Positions 8,429-17,061 are shown, counted from the stretch's first letter. The stretch: 64,000 nucleotides of DNA from an uncultured Paracoccaceae bacterium (GCA_905182105.1 CAJJAR010000025.1:1-64000); one strand, 5' to 3'. Notes: generated by a model not told the origin, from the letters alone. Translations and numbers: made by a program.

Positions 8429-9385
8429 TTAGCCGTTGATCATATCCGACTGGCGCACGACTACTTCAGCCTGCTTGACGGACGCAATGTCCACAAGGCG
8501 GCCCTTGTAGACAGTTGCGCCTTCGCCGTTTTCGGTTGCTGTTTGCATTGCGGCTAGGATTTCGCGTGCCTCTGCAACGGCTTCGGCGGAGGGGGTGAAG
8601 ACTTCGTTCGCAAGGCCGATTTGTTTTGGGTGGATCGCCCATTTTCCAACCATGCCTAGTGTCGCGGAACGACGTGCTTGGGCGCGGAACCCTTCGTCAT
8701 CAGAGAAGTCGCCAAAGGGGCCGTCGACGGGCAGGATGCCGTGGGTGCGGCAGGCAGCAACAATGGCGGCTTGGGCCCAGTGCCACGGGTCTGACCAATG
8801 TTTTTGTTCGCCTTGCAGCATGTAATAGTTGTCTTGGGTGCCTCCGATGCCCGTTGTTTGCATACCCATGGAGGCGGCAAAGTCTGCTGCTCCAAGGCTC
8901 ATCGCTTGCAGGCGTGGTGAAGAGGCTGCGATTTCTTCGACGTGGGTCAGGCCCGCGGCGGATTCGATGATCACTTCAAAGGCAATGCGTTTGGTGCGCC
9001 CTTTTGCGCCCTCAATAGCTGTGACCAATGCATCGACAGCATAAACATCTGCAGCGCATCCGACCTTGGGGATCATGATTTGATCAAGGCGCTCACCCGC
9101 TTTTTCCAGCAGGTCAACCACATCGCGATACCAATAGGGGGTGTCGAGGCTGTTGATGCGTACGGACAGTGTTTTAGTGCCCCAATCGATTGTGTTTATC
9201 GCCTCAATGACATTCTGACGGGCGATGTCTTTGTCTGAGGGGGCAACTGAGTCCTCGAGGTCAAGATTGATAACATCCGCAGCAGAGGCTGCCATTTTCG
9301 CGAACAGTTTGGTGTTTGAGCCAGGGCCAAACAGCTGGCAACGGTTCGGGCGTGCGGGAGCTGTGGGTTGAATGCGGAAGCTCAT
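8429..9385 (-). CDS. mcl1: L-malyl-CoA/beta-methylmalyl-CoA lyase
   Basis: This 318-residue HpcH/HpaI-family enzyme closely resembles Rhodobacter Mcl1, which cleaves L-malyl-CoA and beta-methylmalyl-CoA in the ethylmalonyl-CoA and related pathways. Signature blocks are RPNRCQLFGPGS, VINLDLEDSV, SVRINSLDTPYWYRDVVDLL, DQIMIPKVGCAADVYAVDAL, FEVIIESAAGL and QAMSLGAADFAASMG, with GMVGKWAIHPKQI near the end. The start is the ATG at 9385, giving MSFRIQPTAPARPN. An upstream in-frame ATG would add eleven residues absent from relatives. A 19-bp palindrome lies just upstream. It is monocistronic and divergent from dgcN. Confidence 0.95.
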   Translation of the reverse strand: MSFRIQPTAPARPNRCQLFGPGSNTKLFAKMAASAADVINLDLEDSVAPSDKDIARQNVIEAINTIDWGTKTLSVRINSLDTPYWYRDVVDLLEKAGERLDQIMIPKVGCAADVYAVDALVTAIEGAKGRTKRIAFEVIIESAAGLTHVEEIAASSPRLQAMSLGAADFAASMGMQTTGIGGTQDNYYMLQGEQKHWSDPWHWAQAAIVAACRTHGILPVDGPFGDFSDDEGFRAQARRSATLGMVGKWAIHPKQIGLANEVFTPSAEAVAEAREILAAMQTATENGEGATVYKGRLVDIASVKQAEVVVRQSDMING

Positions 9386-9408
9386 GACTGGCACCTTTCG
9401 GAGAAGTT

Positions 9409-9427
9409 TTTGTAACAATGTTACGAA
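9409..9427. promoter_or_regulatory. 19-bp palindrome upstream of mcl1 (putative operator)
   Basis: TTTGTAACA, one central base, then TGTTACGAA forms an inverted repeat with 9-base arms and a single mismatch. It lies 24-42 bases before the mcl1 ATG (minus strand) and about 245 bases before dgcN. The symmetry and position are those of an operator for a dimeric regulator. The regulator is not identifiable. Confidence 0.45.
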
Positions 9428-9670
9428 TATGGATGATTGTTAGTTATTAAATTACCTTTCAGATCGCAAGGCAGAATTTTCGCCTGCTCAAAGTCGGGCG
9501 GGAGGTGGAATGAGTCGTTGTGGATTAAATTTTACAGTAGAATCTTTTGATTTTTTGTCAAATCACGCTCGATTATTCTACATTAAGTGCGAGTGAAGGG
9601 CTGAAAGGAATGGAATTTCGCTAGATTTAGCTGAAATTGCTATGGAAACGTATTCTTGGGAGCATCTGCA

Positions 9671-10672
9671 ATGATCAAAACACCTTATCTTCTGTTCTTG
9701 GGCGACGCGCCTGACCAATTGGCTGCAAAAGTTGCGCAAGGCATTAAAGACTGGCGCCCTGACAACGCTGTCGCACAATTCCGTATGGAAGGCTGTGGCG
9801 CTGACGTTGGTTTGAGCGACATGACTTTGGCTGAGGCGCAAGCTGCTGGTGCAAAGACGCTTGTTATTGGCGTTGCAAACCGTGGCGGCATTATTTCTGC
9901 TGCGTGGAAAGAAATCCTGATTGAAGCATTGAACATGGGCTATGACCTTGCGTCTGGCCTGCACAACCTTCTGACTGATGAAGCTGATCTGGTTGCAGCT
10001 GCTGAAGCGAATGGCCGCGAATTGCACGACGTGCGTATTGCATCGGTCGATTACCCAATCGCATCCGGCAAGAAGCGTTCTGGTAAGCGCGTTTTGGCTG
10101 TGGGCACAGATTGTTCTGTTGGTAAGATGTACACCGCTTTGGCGTTGGACAAAGCGATGCAGGCCAAGGGCATGAAGTCTACATTCCGTGCAACGGGTCA
10201 GACGGGTATTTTGATCACTGGCGACGGTGTGCCGCTCGATGCAGTTGTTGCGGATTTTATGGCTGGTTCGGTTGAGTATTTGACCCCACCAAATGATGAT
10301 GATCACTGGGACGTCATTGAGGGCCAAGGGTCGTTGTTCCACGTGTCATATTCTGGTGTGACGATGGCGTTGATCCACGGTGGTCAGCCTGATGCCTTGA
10401 TCCTGTGCCACGAACCAACGCGCGAGCACATGCGCGGTTTGCCGGATTACACCCCGCCAACAATGCAGCAGGTTGCGGACCTTGCGCTGCCTTTGGCGCG
10501 TGTTGGCAATCCTGAGTGTCAGGTTGTAGGTATCGCGGTCAATACGCAGCATTTGTCCGAGGAAGAAGCGCTTGCTTATTTGGCGAGGGCTGAAGCCGAG
10601 ATGGGTCTGCCTGCGGTTGATCCATATCGTTTTGGCGCTGAGCGTTTGGCGGATGCTTTGGCTGCACTTTAA
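9671..10672 (+). CDS. dgcN: DgcN-type D-glutamate N-acetyltransferase (DUF1611)
   Basis: This 333-residue DUF1611-family protein starts MIKTPYLLFLGDAPDQLA. A P-loop-like motif GTDCSVGKMYTALAL lies about halfway along (GxxxxGK), followed by FRATGQTGILITGDGVPLDA and VIEGQGSLFHVSYSG. In marine bacteria the member called DgcN acetylates D-glutamate, and the product is handled by DgcA. I infer the same here from the adjacent dgcA-like gene and D-amino-acid transaminase. The ATG at 9671 is chosen, with GGGAG about ten bases upstream. A hairpin terminator follows the gene. Confidence 0.8.
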   Translation: MIKTPYLLFLGDAPDQLAAKVAQGIKDWRPDNAVAQFRMEGCGADVGLSDMTLAEAQAAGAKTLVIGVANRGGIISAAWKEILIEALNMGYDLASGLHNLLTDEADLVAAAEANGRELHDVRIASVDYPIASGKKRSGKRVLAVGTDCSVGKMYTALALDKAMQAKGMKSTFRATGQTGILITGDGVPLDAVVADFMAGSVEYLTPPNDDDHWDVIEGQGSLFHVSYSGVTMALIHGGQPDALILCHEPTREHMRGLPDYTPPTMQQVADLALPLARVGNPECQVVGIAVNTQHLSEEEALAYLARAEAEMGLPAVDPYRFGAERLADALAAL

Positions 10673-10687
10673 GCTAAGATACTTTTG

Positions 10688-10720
10688 CTCCTTCCGGACC
10701 CTCCGGGGGGAGTTTATTTT
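10688..10720 (+). terminator. Rho-independent terminator after dgcN
   Basis: CTCCTTCCGGA and TCCGGGGGGAG pair over 11 positions (two G-U) around a 3-base loop and are followed by TTTATTTT. It lies between dgcN and dgcA, so read-through may set a lower level for the two downstream genes. Confidence 0.65.
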
Positions 10721-10741
10721 GTAAGATGAACGGGTGGGCTC

Positions 10742-11707
10742 ATGCAGATTGATGTGACGTGGGACGTGTTTAAGTTGGCGCAGGTTTTTACCATTGCGCG
10801 TGGGTCGCGTACCGAAGCGCAAGTTTTGACCGTTAAGTTAAATGACGGACAGCATGTTGGCTGGGGCGAATGTGTGCCCTATACTCGATATGGCGAGAGC
10901 CTTCAGTCTGTGACCGATGAAATCTTGGGTTTGCCTGATGCATTTTCGCGGTTCGATTTGTATGATCTTTTGCCTGCAGGAGCTGCGCGCAACGCTGTGG
11001 ATTGTGCGTTGTGGGATTTGGAAGCCAAGCGTGCAAGAAAACCTGTTTGGGAGTTGGCGGGCCTTGAGGCCCCGGGTCCTGAGATCACGGCCTATACGTT
11101 GTCTTTGGACACCCCTGAGGCGATGAAGGCGCAGGCAGCCCTTCATGCGTTTCGCCCGTTGTTGAAGATTAAGTTGGGTACGCCTGATGACATGCCGCGC
11201 CTTGAAGCCGTGCGTGCCGGGGCCCCTACGTCTACGATTATTGTAGACGCGAATGAGGGATGGTCTGCTGAGGTTTATGCTGACCTCGCGCCGCATTTGG
11301 TGCGCTTGGGCGTTGAGTTGGTTGAGCAACCACTGCCTGCAGGTGAAGATCATGCCCTTTTGGGGATGCAACGTCCTGTGCCTGTTTGTGCGGACGAGTC
11401 ATGCCATGACCGTTCGAGCCTTGCGAATTTGAAGGGCAAATATGATGTAGTGAACATCAAACTAGATAAAACGGGCGGGTTGACTGAGGCGCTTGCGCTA
11501 CGTGACGCGGCCACCGCTCAAGGGTATGAAGTAATGGTTGGTTGCATGGTTGGAAGTTCGCTTGCGATGGCCCCTGCGACCCTCGTTGCCCAAGGTGCTT
11601 CTGTTGTGGACCTTGACGGCCCGCTTTTGTTGGCCGAAGACCGCGATGAACCTTTGATTTTTGACAACGCTGGTGTGCACCCGCCATCAGCTACACTTTG
11701 GGGATAA
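10742..11707 (+). CDS. dgcA: DgcA-type N-acetyl-D-glutamate racemase / dipeptide epimerase
   Basis: This 321-residue member of the enolase superfamily (mandelate racemase/muconate lactonising group) carries the full catalytic set. There is a K-x-K motif (Lys142, Lys144 in LKIKLG), metal ligands Asp169 (VDANEGW), Glu195 (VEQPLP) and Asp218 (ADES), and a general acid/base region NIKLDKTGG (Lys240). Homologues are annotated as dipeptide epimerases. Adjacency to dgcN instead suggests N-acetyl-D-glutamate racemase (DgcA), part of D-glutamate catabolism. The stop is five bases before the dat ATG, so dgcA and dat are probably co-translated. Confidence 0.8.
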   Translation: MQIDVTWDVFKLAQVFTIARGSRTEAQVLTVKLNDGQHVGWGECVPYTRYGESLQSVTDEILGLPDAFSRFDLYDLLPAGAARNAVDCALWDLEAKRARKPVWELAGLEAPGPEITAYTLSLDTPEAMKAQAALHAFRPLLKIKLGTPDDMPRLEAVRAGAPTSTIIVDANEGWSAEVYADLAPHLVRLGVELVEQPLPAGEDHALLGMQRPVPVCADESCHDRSSLANLKGKYDVVNIKLDKTGGLTEALALRDAATAQGYEVMVGCMVGSSLAMAPATLVAQGASVVDLDGPLLLAEDRDEPLIFDNAGVHPPSATLWG

Positions 11708-11712
11708 AACAG

Positions 11713-12573
11713 ATGCGTACTGTATATTTGAACGGCGAATACCTACCTGAAAATGAAGCTAAGGTTTCGATCTTTGACCGTGGGTTCTTAATGGCTGATG
11801 GCGTTTACGAAGTGACCTCCGTTTTGGACGGTAAGCTGGTGGACTTTGATGGCCATGCGGTACGTTTGGAGCGTTCTTTGACTGAGTTGGGTATGAAGAA
11901 CCCGATTTCCAAAGAAAACCTATTGGCGGTGCACCGCGAATTGGTTTCTTTGAACGGCGTGCTTGAAGGTGGCGTATATCTGCAAATCACCCGCGGCGCG
12001 CCTGCGGATCGTGATTTTGTATTTCCTGATCCAGAAACGACCCCTTGCACCGTTGTGTTGTTCACCCAATCTAAGCCGGGCGTGACCGAGAGTGCCGCGT
12101 CAAAGAATGGTATCAAAGTGATTTCAATCCCGGACGAACGTTGGGGCCGTCGTGACATCAAGACCGTTCAACTGCTTTACCCGTCGATGGGTAAGATGAT
12201 GGCAAAGGCTGCGGGTTGTGATGATGCATGGTTGGTTGAAGATGGTCAAGTGACTGAAGGTACATCGAACAACGCCTATATTGTTAAGGGCAGCAAGATC
12301 ATCACGCGCGCATTGTCTAACGAGATCTTGCATGGGATCACCCGCGCTGCTGTTTTGCGTTTTGCCAAAGAGGCGCAGATGGAAGTGGAAGAACGCAACT
12401 TTACCATCGAAGAAGCGCAGACTGCGGATGAAGCATTTATCACGTCAGCAACCATGTTCGTGAATGGTGTGGTCGAGATTGATGGCGCAATGATTGGTGA
12501 TGGAACGCCGGGCAATGTGTCTAAACGTCTGCGCGAAATCTATCTTGATGAGAGCATGAAGAAAGCGATCTGA
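11713..12573 (+). CDS. dat: D-amino-acid transaminase (class IV)
   Basis: This fold-type IV PLP aminotransferase of 286 residues starts MRTVYLNGEYLPENEAKVSI, with FDRGFLMADGVYEV as the usual N-terminal motif. The Schiff-base lysine is Lys150 in RRDIKTVQLL. The phosphate-binding DGQVTEGTSNNAYIV and the distal EAFITSATMFVNGVVEIDG follow. The overall pattern is closer to D-alanine transaminase than to branched-chain enzymes. It probably moves amino groups between D-alanine/D-glutamate and 2-oxo acids and completes a D-amino-acid module with dgcN and dgcA. The ATG at 11713 is used. A strong terminator follows. Confidence 0.9.
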   Translation: MRTVYLNGEYLPENEAKVSIFDRGFLMADGVYEVTSVLDGKLVDFDGHAVRLERSLTELGMKNPISKENLLAVHRELVSLNGVLEGGVYLQITRGAPADRDFVFPDPETTPCTVVLFTQSKPGVTESAASKNGIKVISIPDERWGRRDIKTVQLLYPSMGKMMAKAAGCDDAWLVEDGQVTEGTSNNAYIVKGSKIITRALSNEILHGITRAAVLRFAKEAQMEVEERNFTIEEAQTADEAFITSATMFVNGVVEIDGAMIGDGTPGNVSKRLREIYLDESMKKAI

Positions 12574-12610
12574 TCGTGGTGGCGAGGTGAAATCCGCCCT
12601 ACGTTGATTG

Positions 12611-12650
12611 AAGGGGGCGGTGCTGCAATGCACGGCCCCTTTGCTTTTAG
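12611..12650 (+). terminator. Rho-independent terminator after dat
   Basis: AAGGGG(G)C(G)GTGC pairs with GCAC(G)GCCCCTT around loop TGCAAT, followed by T-rich TTGCTTTTAGTTTTT. It closes the dgcA-dat transcript. Confidence 0.65.
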
Positions 12651-12679
12651 TTTTTGTGGGTCTCAGTAAACCTCGCTTG

Positions 12680-12943
12680 TTATTCGCTGGTTGCCTCGGT
12701 CTGATAGTTGGCTTTCCACTCATCCATGGTCATGCCGTAGAACGCTTGGCGTCCTTCGTCCTTTGATATCTCGATGCCGCGTTCGTTTGCCGCCTCTTGA
12801 TACCAACGTGACAGGCAGTTGCGGCAAAAGCCTGACAAGTTCATCATGTCGATGTTTTGCACATCGGTGCGGTCTTGCATCAGATGTTGGCGCATCCGGC
12901 GGAAAGCGGCGGCTTCGATTTCGAGCTGTGTTTGAGCGTCCAT
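12680..12943 (-). CDS. DUF1244 protein
   Basis: This 87-residue protein has the typical DUF1244 sequence: AAFRRMRQHLMQDRTDVQNI followed by LSGFCRNCLSRWYQEAA (a CxxC at residues 40-43) and FYGMTMDEWKANYQ. The family is a small all-helical protein of unknown function found widely in proteobacteria, and the CxxC could bind metal or act in redox chemistry. The start is the ATG at 12943. An open extension to 13018 lacks conservation. It is convergent with dat and divergent from pyk. Confidence 0.85.
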   Translation of the reverse strand: MDAQTQLEIEAAAFRRMRQHLMQDRTDVQNIDMMNLSGFCRNCLSRWYQEAANERGIEISKDEGRQAFYGMTMDEWKANYQTEATSE

Positions 12944-13150
12944 ATGATTTGATCCTTTTGCGATTCTGTTCAGGTGTTGGGTGATCTCATGTCTAAATAA
13001 ACAGCCCATTGGGCCCATGCATTAAATTAGTCATAGAAGTTTTACCTAATTTCATCATAGGTTTTAGGTGAGTTGCTTCCGAAAGGGAATTGGTTGATAA
13101 GCCCTCAAATGATAGCGGTAACATAAGTTGAAAACGAGGAATCCCCAAGC

Positions 13151-14599
13151 ATGAGACGTCTGCGCAATGTGAAAGTCGTGGCCACCTTAGGTCCAGCATC
13201 CGAAACATATGAAACAATTCGGGCACTTCACGAGGCTGGTGCGGATGTTTTCCGTCTGAATATGTCCCACGGTAGCCACCCTGAGATTGCTGAAAAACAC
13301 GCGATTATCCGAAAAGTCGAAGCTGACTTGAACAGCACGATTGGCATCCTCGCGGACCTTCAAGGTCCAAAGTTGCGTGTTGGTGTGTTTGCTGCTGAAG
13401 AAGGCGAAATGCTGGTAAACGGTGGGAAGTTCCGCCTTGATCTTGACCGAGCTGAGGGTGACATCAACCGCGTTTGCCTGCCGCACCCTGAGATTTTTCA
13501 AGCGCTTGAAGTGGGCGCAAGCCTGTTGGTCAACGACGGCAAGATCCGTTTGAAGGTCGAAGCATGTGGCAAAGGCTTTGCTGATTGCGTTGTCATCAAT
13601 GGTGGCCAAATTTCAAACCGTAAGGGCGTGAACGTTCCTGACGTTGAGCTTCCTCTCGCTGCGTTGTCGGGCAAAGATCGTGCTGATTTGGAATTTGTTT
13701 GTGAGTTGGGTGTGGACTGGTTGGCGTTGTCTTTCGTTCAGCGCGCTGCTGACGTTGAAGAAGCCCGTGGCATGGTTCAAGGCCGTGCTGCGATCTTGTC
13801 CAAGATTGAAAAACCAAATGCAGTCGATCGCTTTGAAGACATTCTAGCTGTCAGCGATGGCATCATGGTTGCCCGTGGCGATCTGGGTGTTGAGCTGCCG
13901 GTACAGAACGTACCGCCAATTCAAAAACGTCTGATCCGTATGTGTCGCGCGGCTGCTAAGCCAGTGATCGTTGCAACCCAAATGCTGGAAAGCATGATCG
14001 AAAGCCCAATGCCAACACGCGCAGAGGTCTCCGATGTTGCGACTGCGATTTATGAAGGTGCTGACGCTGTGATGCTAAGTGCTGAAAGTGCTGCCGGTGA
14101 TTTTCCTATCGAGGCTGTGCAAACAATGGACAACGTGGCCCGCGAAGTTGAGCAAGATCCAACATACCGTGAGATCATTGAAGCCAGCCGTGTGGTCGAG
14201 CATCGCTCGGTTGCTGTTGGTATCGTATCTGCGGCCCGAGAAATTGCGGAAACAACAGACATCAAAGCGATTTGTTGCTTTACTCAAAGTGGAACGACTG
14301 CGTTGTTGACGGCACGTGAACGCCCACGGGTTCCAATCATTGCGATGACGCCACTGGTGAATACGGCACGCCGTCTGGCACTGACTTGGGGTACGAACTG
14401 TGTGCTAACAGGAAAGATGGACCGCTTTAAGGGTGCTGTTGTCAGTGCTGCTAGTGCTGCACGCTCTGAAGGTTTGGCGACTGAAAAAGACCAAATTGTC
14501 GTGACTGCGGGTGTTCCATTCAACGTCCCGGGCAGCACAAACATTTTGCGCGTTGCCCCATGCGACGAGCGTTTGATCTTTAACACCGATCCAGACTAA
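13151..14599 (+). CDS. pyk: Pyruvate kinase
   Basis: This complete 482-residue pyruvate kinase converts phosphoenolpyruvate and ADP to pyruvate and ATP in glycolysis. It begins MRRLRNVKVVATLGPAS, with substrate-loop RLNMSHGSHPEI, then a B domain. The catalytic block reads ILSKIEKPNAVDRFEDI (active-site Lys) with DGIMVARGDLGVELP and VIVATQMLESMI, and a C-terminal allosteric domain follows. GAGGAAT precedes the ATG. It is followed after 28 bases by a gene for a small membrane protein in the same orientation. Confidence 0.97.
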   Translation: MRRLRNVKVVATLGPASETYETIRALHEAGADVFRLNMSHGSHPEIAEKHAIIRKVEADLNSTIGILADLQGPKLRVGVFAAEEGEMLVNGGKFRLDLDRAEGDINRVCLPHPEIFQALEVGASLLVNDGKIRLKVEACGKGFADCVVINGGQISNRKGVNVPDVELPLAALSGKDRADLEFVCELGVDWLALSFVQRAADVEEARGMVQGRAAILSKIEKPNAVDRFEDILAVSDGIMVARGDLGVELPVQNVPPIQKRLIRMCRAAAKPVIVATQMLESMIESPMPTRAEVSDVATAIYEGADAVMLSAESAAGDFPIEAVQTMDNVAREVEQDPTYREIIEASRVVEHRSVAVGIVSAAREIAETTDIKAICCFTQSGTTALLTARERPRVPIIAMTPLVNTARRLALTWGTNCVLTGKMDRFKGAVVSAASAARSEGLATEKDQIVVTAGVPFNVPGSTNILRVAPCDERLIFNTDPD

Positions 14600-14627
14600 G
14601 CCTCCCACCAGTTTAGGAGTAAGTGTC

Positions 14628-14831
14628 ATGGATGCAGATACGGTATTGATTTTGGGTTTGCTTACCGTTGGTTTTTCCATTCCTACGATGGTTTCAGCAA
14701 TAAGTGATAGCCGCGCCCCGCGTGCGGCTATTGTTACTACTCTTGTTGGTGGCAGTTTGATTTTTTATGCATTCAAAACACATCCTGATGGGTATGCGTT
14801 GGAGGATCTTTCCAACGTGTTTTCAACGTGA
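14628..14831 (+). CDS. Small two-helix membrane protein (unknown)
   Basis: This 67-residue protein has two hydrophobic segments: TVLILGLLTVGFSIPTMVSA at about residues 5-24 and AAIVTTLVGGSLIFYAF at about 33-49. They are separated by a polar SDSRAPR loop, and the tail is short and acidic. GGAG lies ten bases before the ATG. I recall similar small proteins in Rhodobacterales between pyk and rpmI, but no function is known. It is likely co-transcribed with pyk. Confidence 0.55.
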   Translation: MDADTVLILGLLTVGFSIPTMVSAISDSRAPRAAIVTTLVGGSLIFYAFKTHPDGYALEDLSNVFST

Positions 14832-15034
14832 TTGCCAAATTTATACCGTAGGTTTTTCAGTTCTGGCCTATTTTGGCTGCTAGATGTTGTGTTTTGGTTG
14901 TTTTTTAACTGTCACTACGTGTTTACGCTTGCCCTGCTCCTCTAGCCCGCCTAAATACCAAATTCGTTCCGCGCGTCCGGCTAAATGGCATGCCGAGTCG
15001 CGCAACTACCGAACTCAATATTAAGGAGACGGAA

Positions 15035-15235
15035 ATGCCTAAGATGAAGACTAAATCAAGCTGCAAAAAGCGCTTTAAGGTTTCAGCGACCGGTAAGGTC
15101 ATTGGAGGCCAAGCTGGCAAGCAGCACGGTATGATCAAACGCTCGAATAAGTTCCTGCGTAACGCACGTGGCACGACAGAATTGTCTGCGCCAGACGCCA
15201 AGATCATCAAGGGCTTTATGCCCTACGCCCGCTGA
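15035..15235 (+). CDS. rpmI: 50S ribosomal protein L35
   Basis: This 66-residue basic protein starts [20 protein letters not shown] and contains [19 protein letters not shown], the L35 signature. The ATG at 15035 is preceded by AAGGAGACGG. An open extension further upstream has no conserved residues and is discarded. L35 is part of the large ribosomal subunit, and the gene sits 17 bases before rplT in the usual pair. infC is not present beside them. The TGA stop here helps show that TGA is an ordinary stop in this genome. Confidence 0.97.
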   Translation: MPKMKTKSSCKKRFKVSATGKVIGGQAGKQHGMIKRSNKFLRNARGTTELSAPDAKIIKGFMPYAR

Positions 15236-15252
15236 GCCAGAAGGAATAAGAT

Positions 15253-15618
15253 ATGTCCAGAGTTAAAGGTGGCGTAGTCACCCACGCCCGTCACAAAAAA
15301 GTAATCAAAGCAGCCAAAGGTTATTATGGCCGCCGTAAGAGTACTTTTAAAGTCGCACGCCAAGCGGTCGACAAAGCAAACCAATATGCAACCCGTGACC
15401 GTCACAACCGCAAGCGCAACTTCCGCGCATTGTGGATCCAGCGGATCAACGCGGCAGTTCGCTCCCACGATGCAGCGCTTACATATTCGCGCTTCATCAA
15501 CGGTTTGACACTTGCAGGTATCGAAGTTGACCGTAAGGTTTTGGCTGACTTGGCTGTACACGAACCAGAAGCGTTCGGTACAATTGTTGCACAAGCACAG
15601 GCAGCATTGGCAGCATAA
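15253..15618 (+). CDS. rplT: 50S ribosomal protein L20
   Basis: This 121-residue L20 is complete, with [19 protein letters not shown] at the N-terminus and [19 protein letters not shown] and [20 protein letters not shown] in the core. It binds 23S rRNA early in 50S assembly and in many bacteria represses its own operon. AAGGAATAAG precedes the ATG. A compact Rho-independent terminator follows within 30 bases, so rpmI-rplT forms a closed unit. Confidence 0.97.
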   Translation: MSRVKGGVVTHARHKKVIKAAKGYYGRRKSTFKVARQAVDKANQYATRDRHNRKRNFRALWIQRINAAVRSHDAALTYSRFINGLTLAGIEVDRKVLADLAVHEPEAFGTIVAQAQAALAA

Positions 15619-15645
15619 GCGCCACTGTTACTGAAGAGATTTAGA

Positions 15646-15673
15646 AAGCCCTGCCCTATTGGTGGGGCTTTTT
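15646..15673 (+). terminator. Rho-independent terminator after rplT
   Basis: AAGCCCTGCC pairs with GGTGGGGCTT around loop CTATT, followed by TTT. It ends the rpmI-rplT transcript. Confidence 0.8.
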
Positions 15674-15707
15674 GCGTTTCTCAGGGCGCTCGTCCACTGG
15701 AATACGC

Positions 15708-16949
15708 TTGTGCAACGCACTGACTGGGCAGAGGGTAAAATTCGAAACCATAATTGGCCTCACGTATGTCCCGCACCCTAACCTTTGTTCTTTTTTTACC
15801 GCTACGTTTATGCAAGCGGGCGCATATGGCCTAACGTTCATGATGCCACGCTTGTTCGAAAGCTTTGGGGCCAGTGAAAAGGCCGTTGGAACGATGTTGA
15901 TGGTGACAACGGTTGTGACAGTCATAACTGTCTATTTTTCAGGGCACCTGTCAGACTTGTTTGGACGGCTTCGCACACTTGGTGCCGCGTGTTTGGCTAT
16001 TGCGGCATCGTTGTATTTGTATGGGACAATAGCAGCGGTAGGTGCTTGGATGGTCCTTGCAAGTGTTCTGCTTGGTCTTGGGTGGGGTCTAACCTATTCC
16101 CTTGGACCGATTGTTTTGACTCGGCTGGTCAGGCCCGATGAACGGGTTCAATTTTTCACGCTTCTATCCGTTTTTGTGATGGCAGGGTTTGGATTGTCTC
16201 CGGTTTTCGCTTCGATGCTTGAAGCAGCGGGTTTTTTAATCCGCGGTGCGTTTTTGGTAACCGCCGCGATGTGTATCGTTAGCGCGATACTTTTCTTCCT
16301 TCTAAGTGAGCCTACAAAAGCCCACGTGCTTAATCCCGCGCCTGATGCTTCCTCGCGTATTACAATCGCATCGTTGGTCGCCGTGCTTAAATCACGTGCA
16401 ATTATTCCTGTGATCATAGTTTGTCTAGGTGCCAGTGTTTTTGCAGGCCTCAATAATTTTCAGACCGTTTTCGCGGATGATCGAGGCCTGAATTATGCCA
16501 GTTTCTTTCTAATTTATGCGTTGACCGTGATCATTTTTCGGTTGGTGTTGGTAAAGTTTAAGGGCGGCACAAATCCGTACTTGATGATCGCGGCCCTGCA
16601 ATATGTCATGTGCGCCAGCGTTGTTTTGTTCATCTTTAGCGGCGGAAATACGTTGCTTTACGGTCTGGTCGCAGTTTTGTTTGGGCTGGGGTACGGTGTT
16701 TCATATCCAATTCTTGTTGCGATGGCAGCCAACGATGCACAAGAAGATTTGGGGCCTCAAACCCTTCAGTTATTTGCGCTGACGTATTTTGTTGGAATTT
16801 TCGGGTTTCCCTTCATTGCAGGTTGGATCATCGTTGAAATTGGCACCACGCCTTTGTTGGTATTGGTCGCGGTAATAGCAGCGTTTGAGGCCAGTATGGC
16901 GCTGTGGCGCTCAACGACATTTGCGAGCGTAGGATCGTCAAGTCCCTAG
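15708..16949 (+). CDS. MFS transporter (start uncertain)
   Basis: This is a 12-helix major-facilitator protein of roughly 410 residues. TM1 lies around SFFTATFMQAGAYGLTF, and the MFS loop 2-3 motif reads SGHLSDLFGRLRT. Further helices run to LLVLVAVIAAFEASMAL near the C-terminus. No ATG occurs before TM1 in this frame. TTG codons at 15672 (inside the rplT terminator) and 15708 are the only candidates, so the gene may be 5'-damaged or use a weak start. The substrate is unknown. The body has no internal stop. It is separated from the ribosomal genes by a terminator. Confidence 0.65.
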   Translation: MCNALTGQRVKFETIIGLTYVPHPNLCSFFTATFMQAGAYGLTFMMPRLFESFGASEKAVGTMLMVTTVVTVITVYFSGHLSDLFGRLRTLGAACLAIAASLYLYGTIAAVGAWMVLASVLLGLGWGLTYSLGPIVLTRLVRPDERVQFFTLLSVFVMAGFGLSPVFASMLEAAGFLIRGAFLVTAAMCIVSAILFFLLSEPTKAHVLNPAPDASSRITIASLVAVLKSRAIIPVIIVCLGASVFAGLNNFQTVFADDRGLNYASFFLIYALTVIIFRLVLVKFKGGTNPYLMIAALQYVMCASVVLFIFSGGNTLLYGLVAVLFGLGYGVSYPILVAMAANDAQEDLGPQTLQLFALTYFVGIFGFPFIAGWIIVEIGTTPLLVLVAVIAAFEASMALWRSTTFASVGSSSP

Positions 16950-17061
16950 GGGGATGATTACCCCAGTTTTCTTGCAGGTGGATTGTCCCTAGGGTTTCCC
17001 CGTTTTAAGCTGCGAGCATAACGCTACGGTCCCCAAATAATAATCAAACGAGGGACTACCG

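Noticed and set aside
8626-8970. Plus-strand open frame opposite mcl1
   Set aside because: It mirrors the codon structure of mcl1 and shows no family resemblance or ribosome-binding site.
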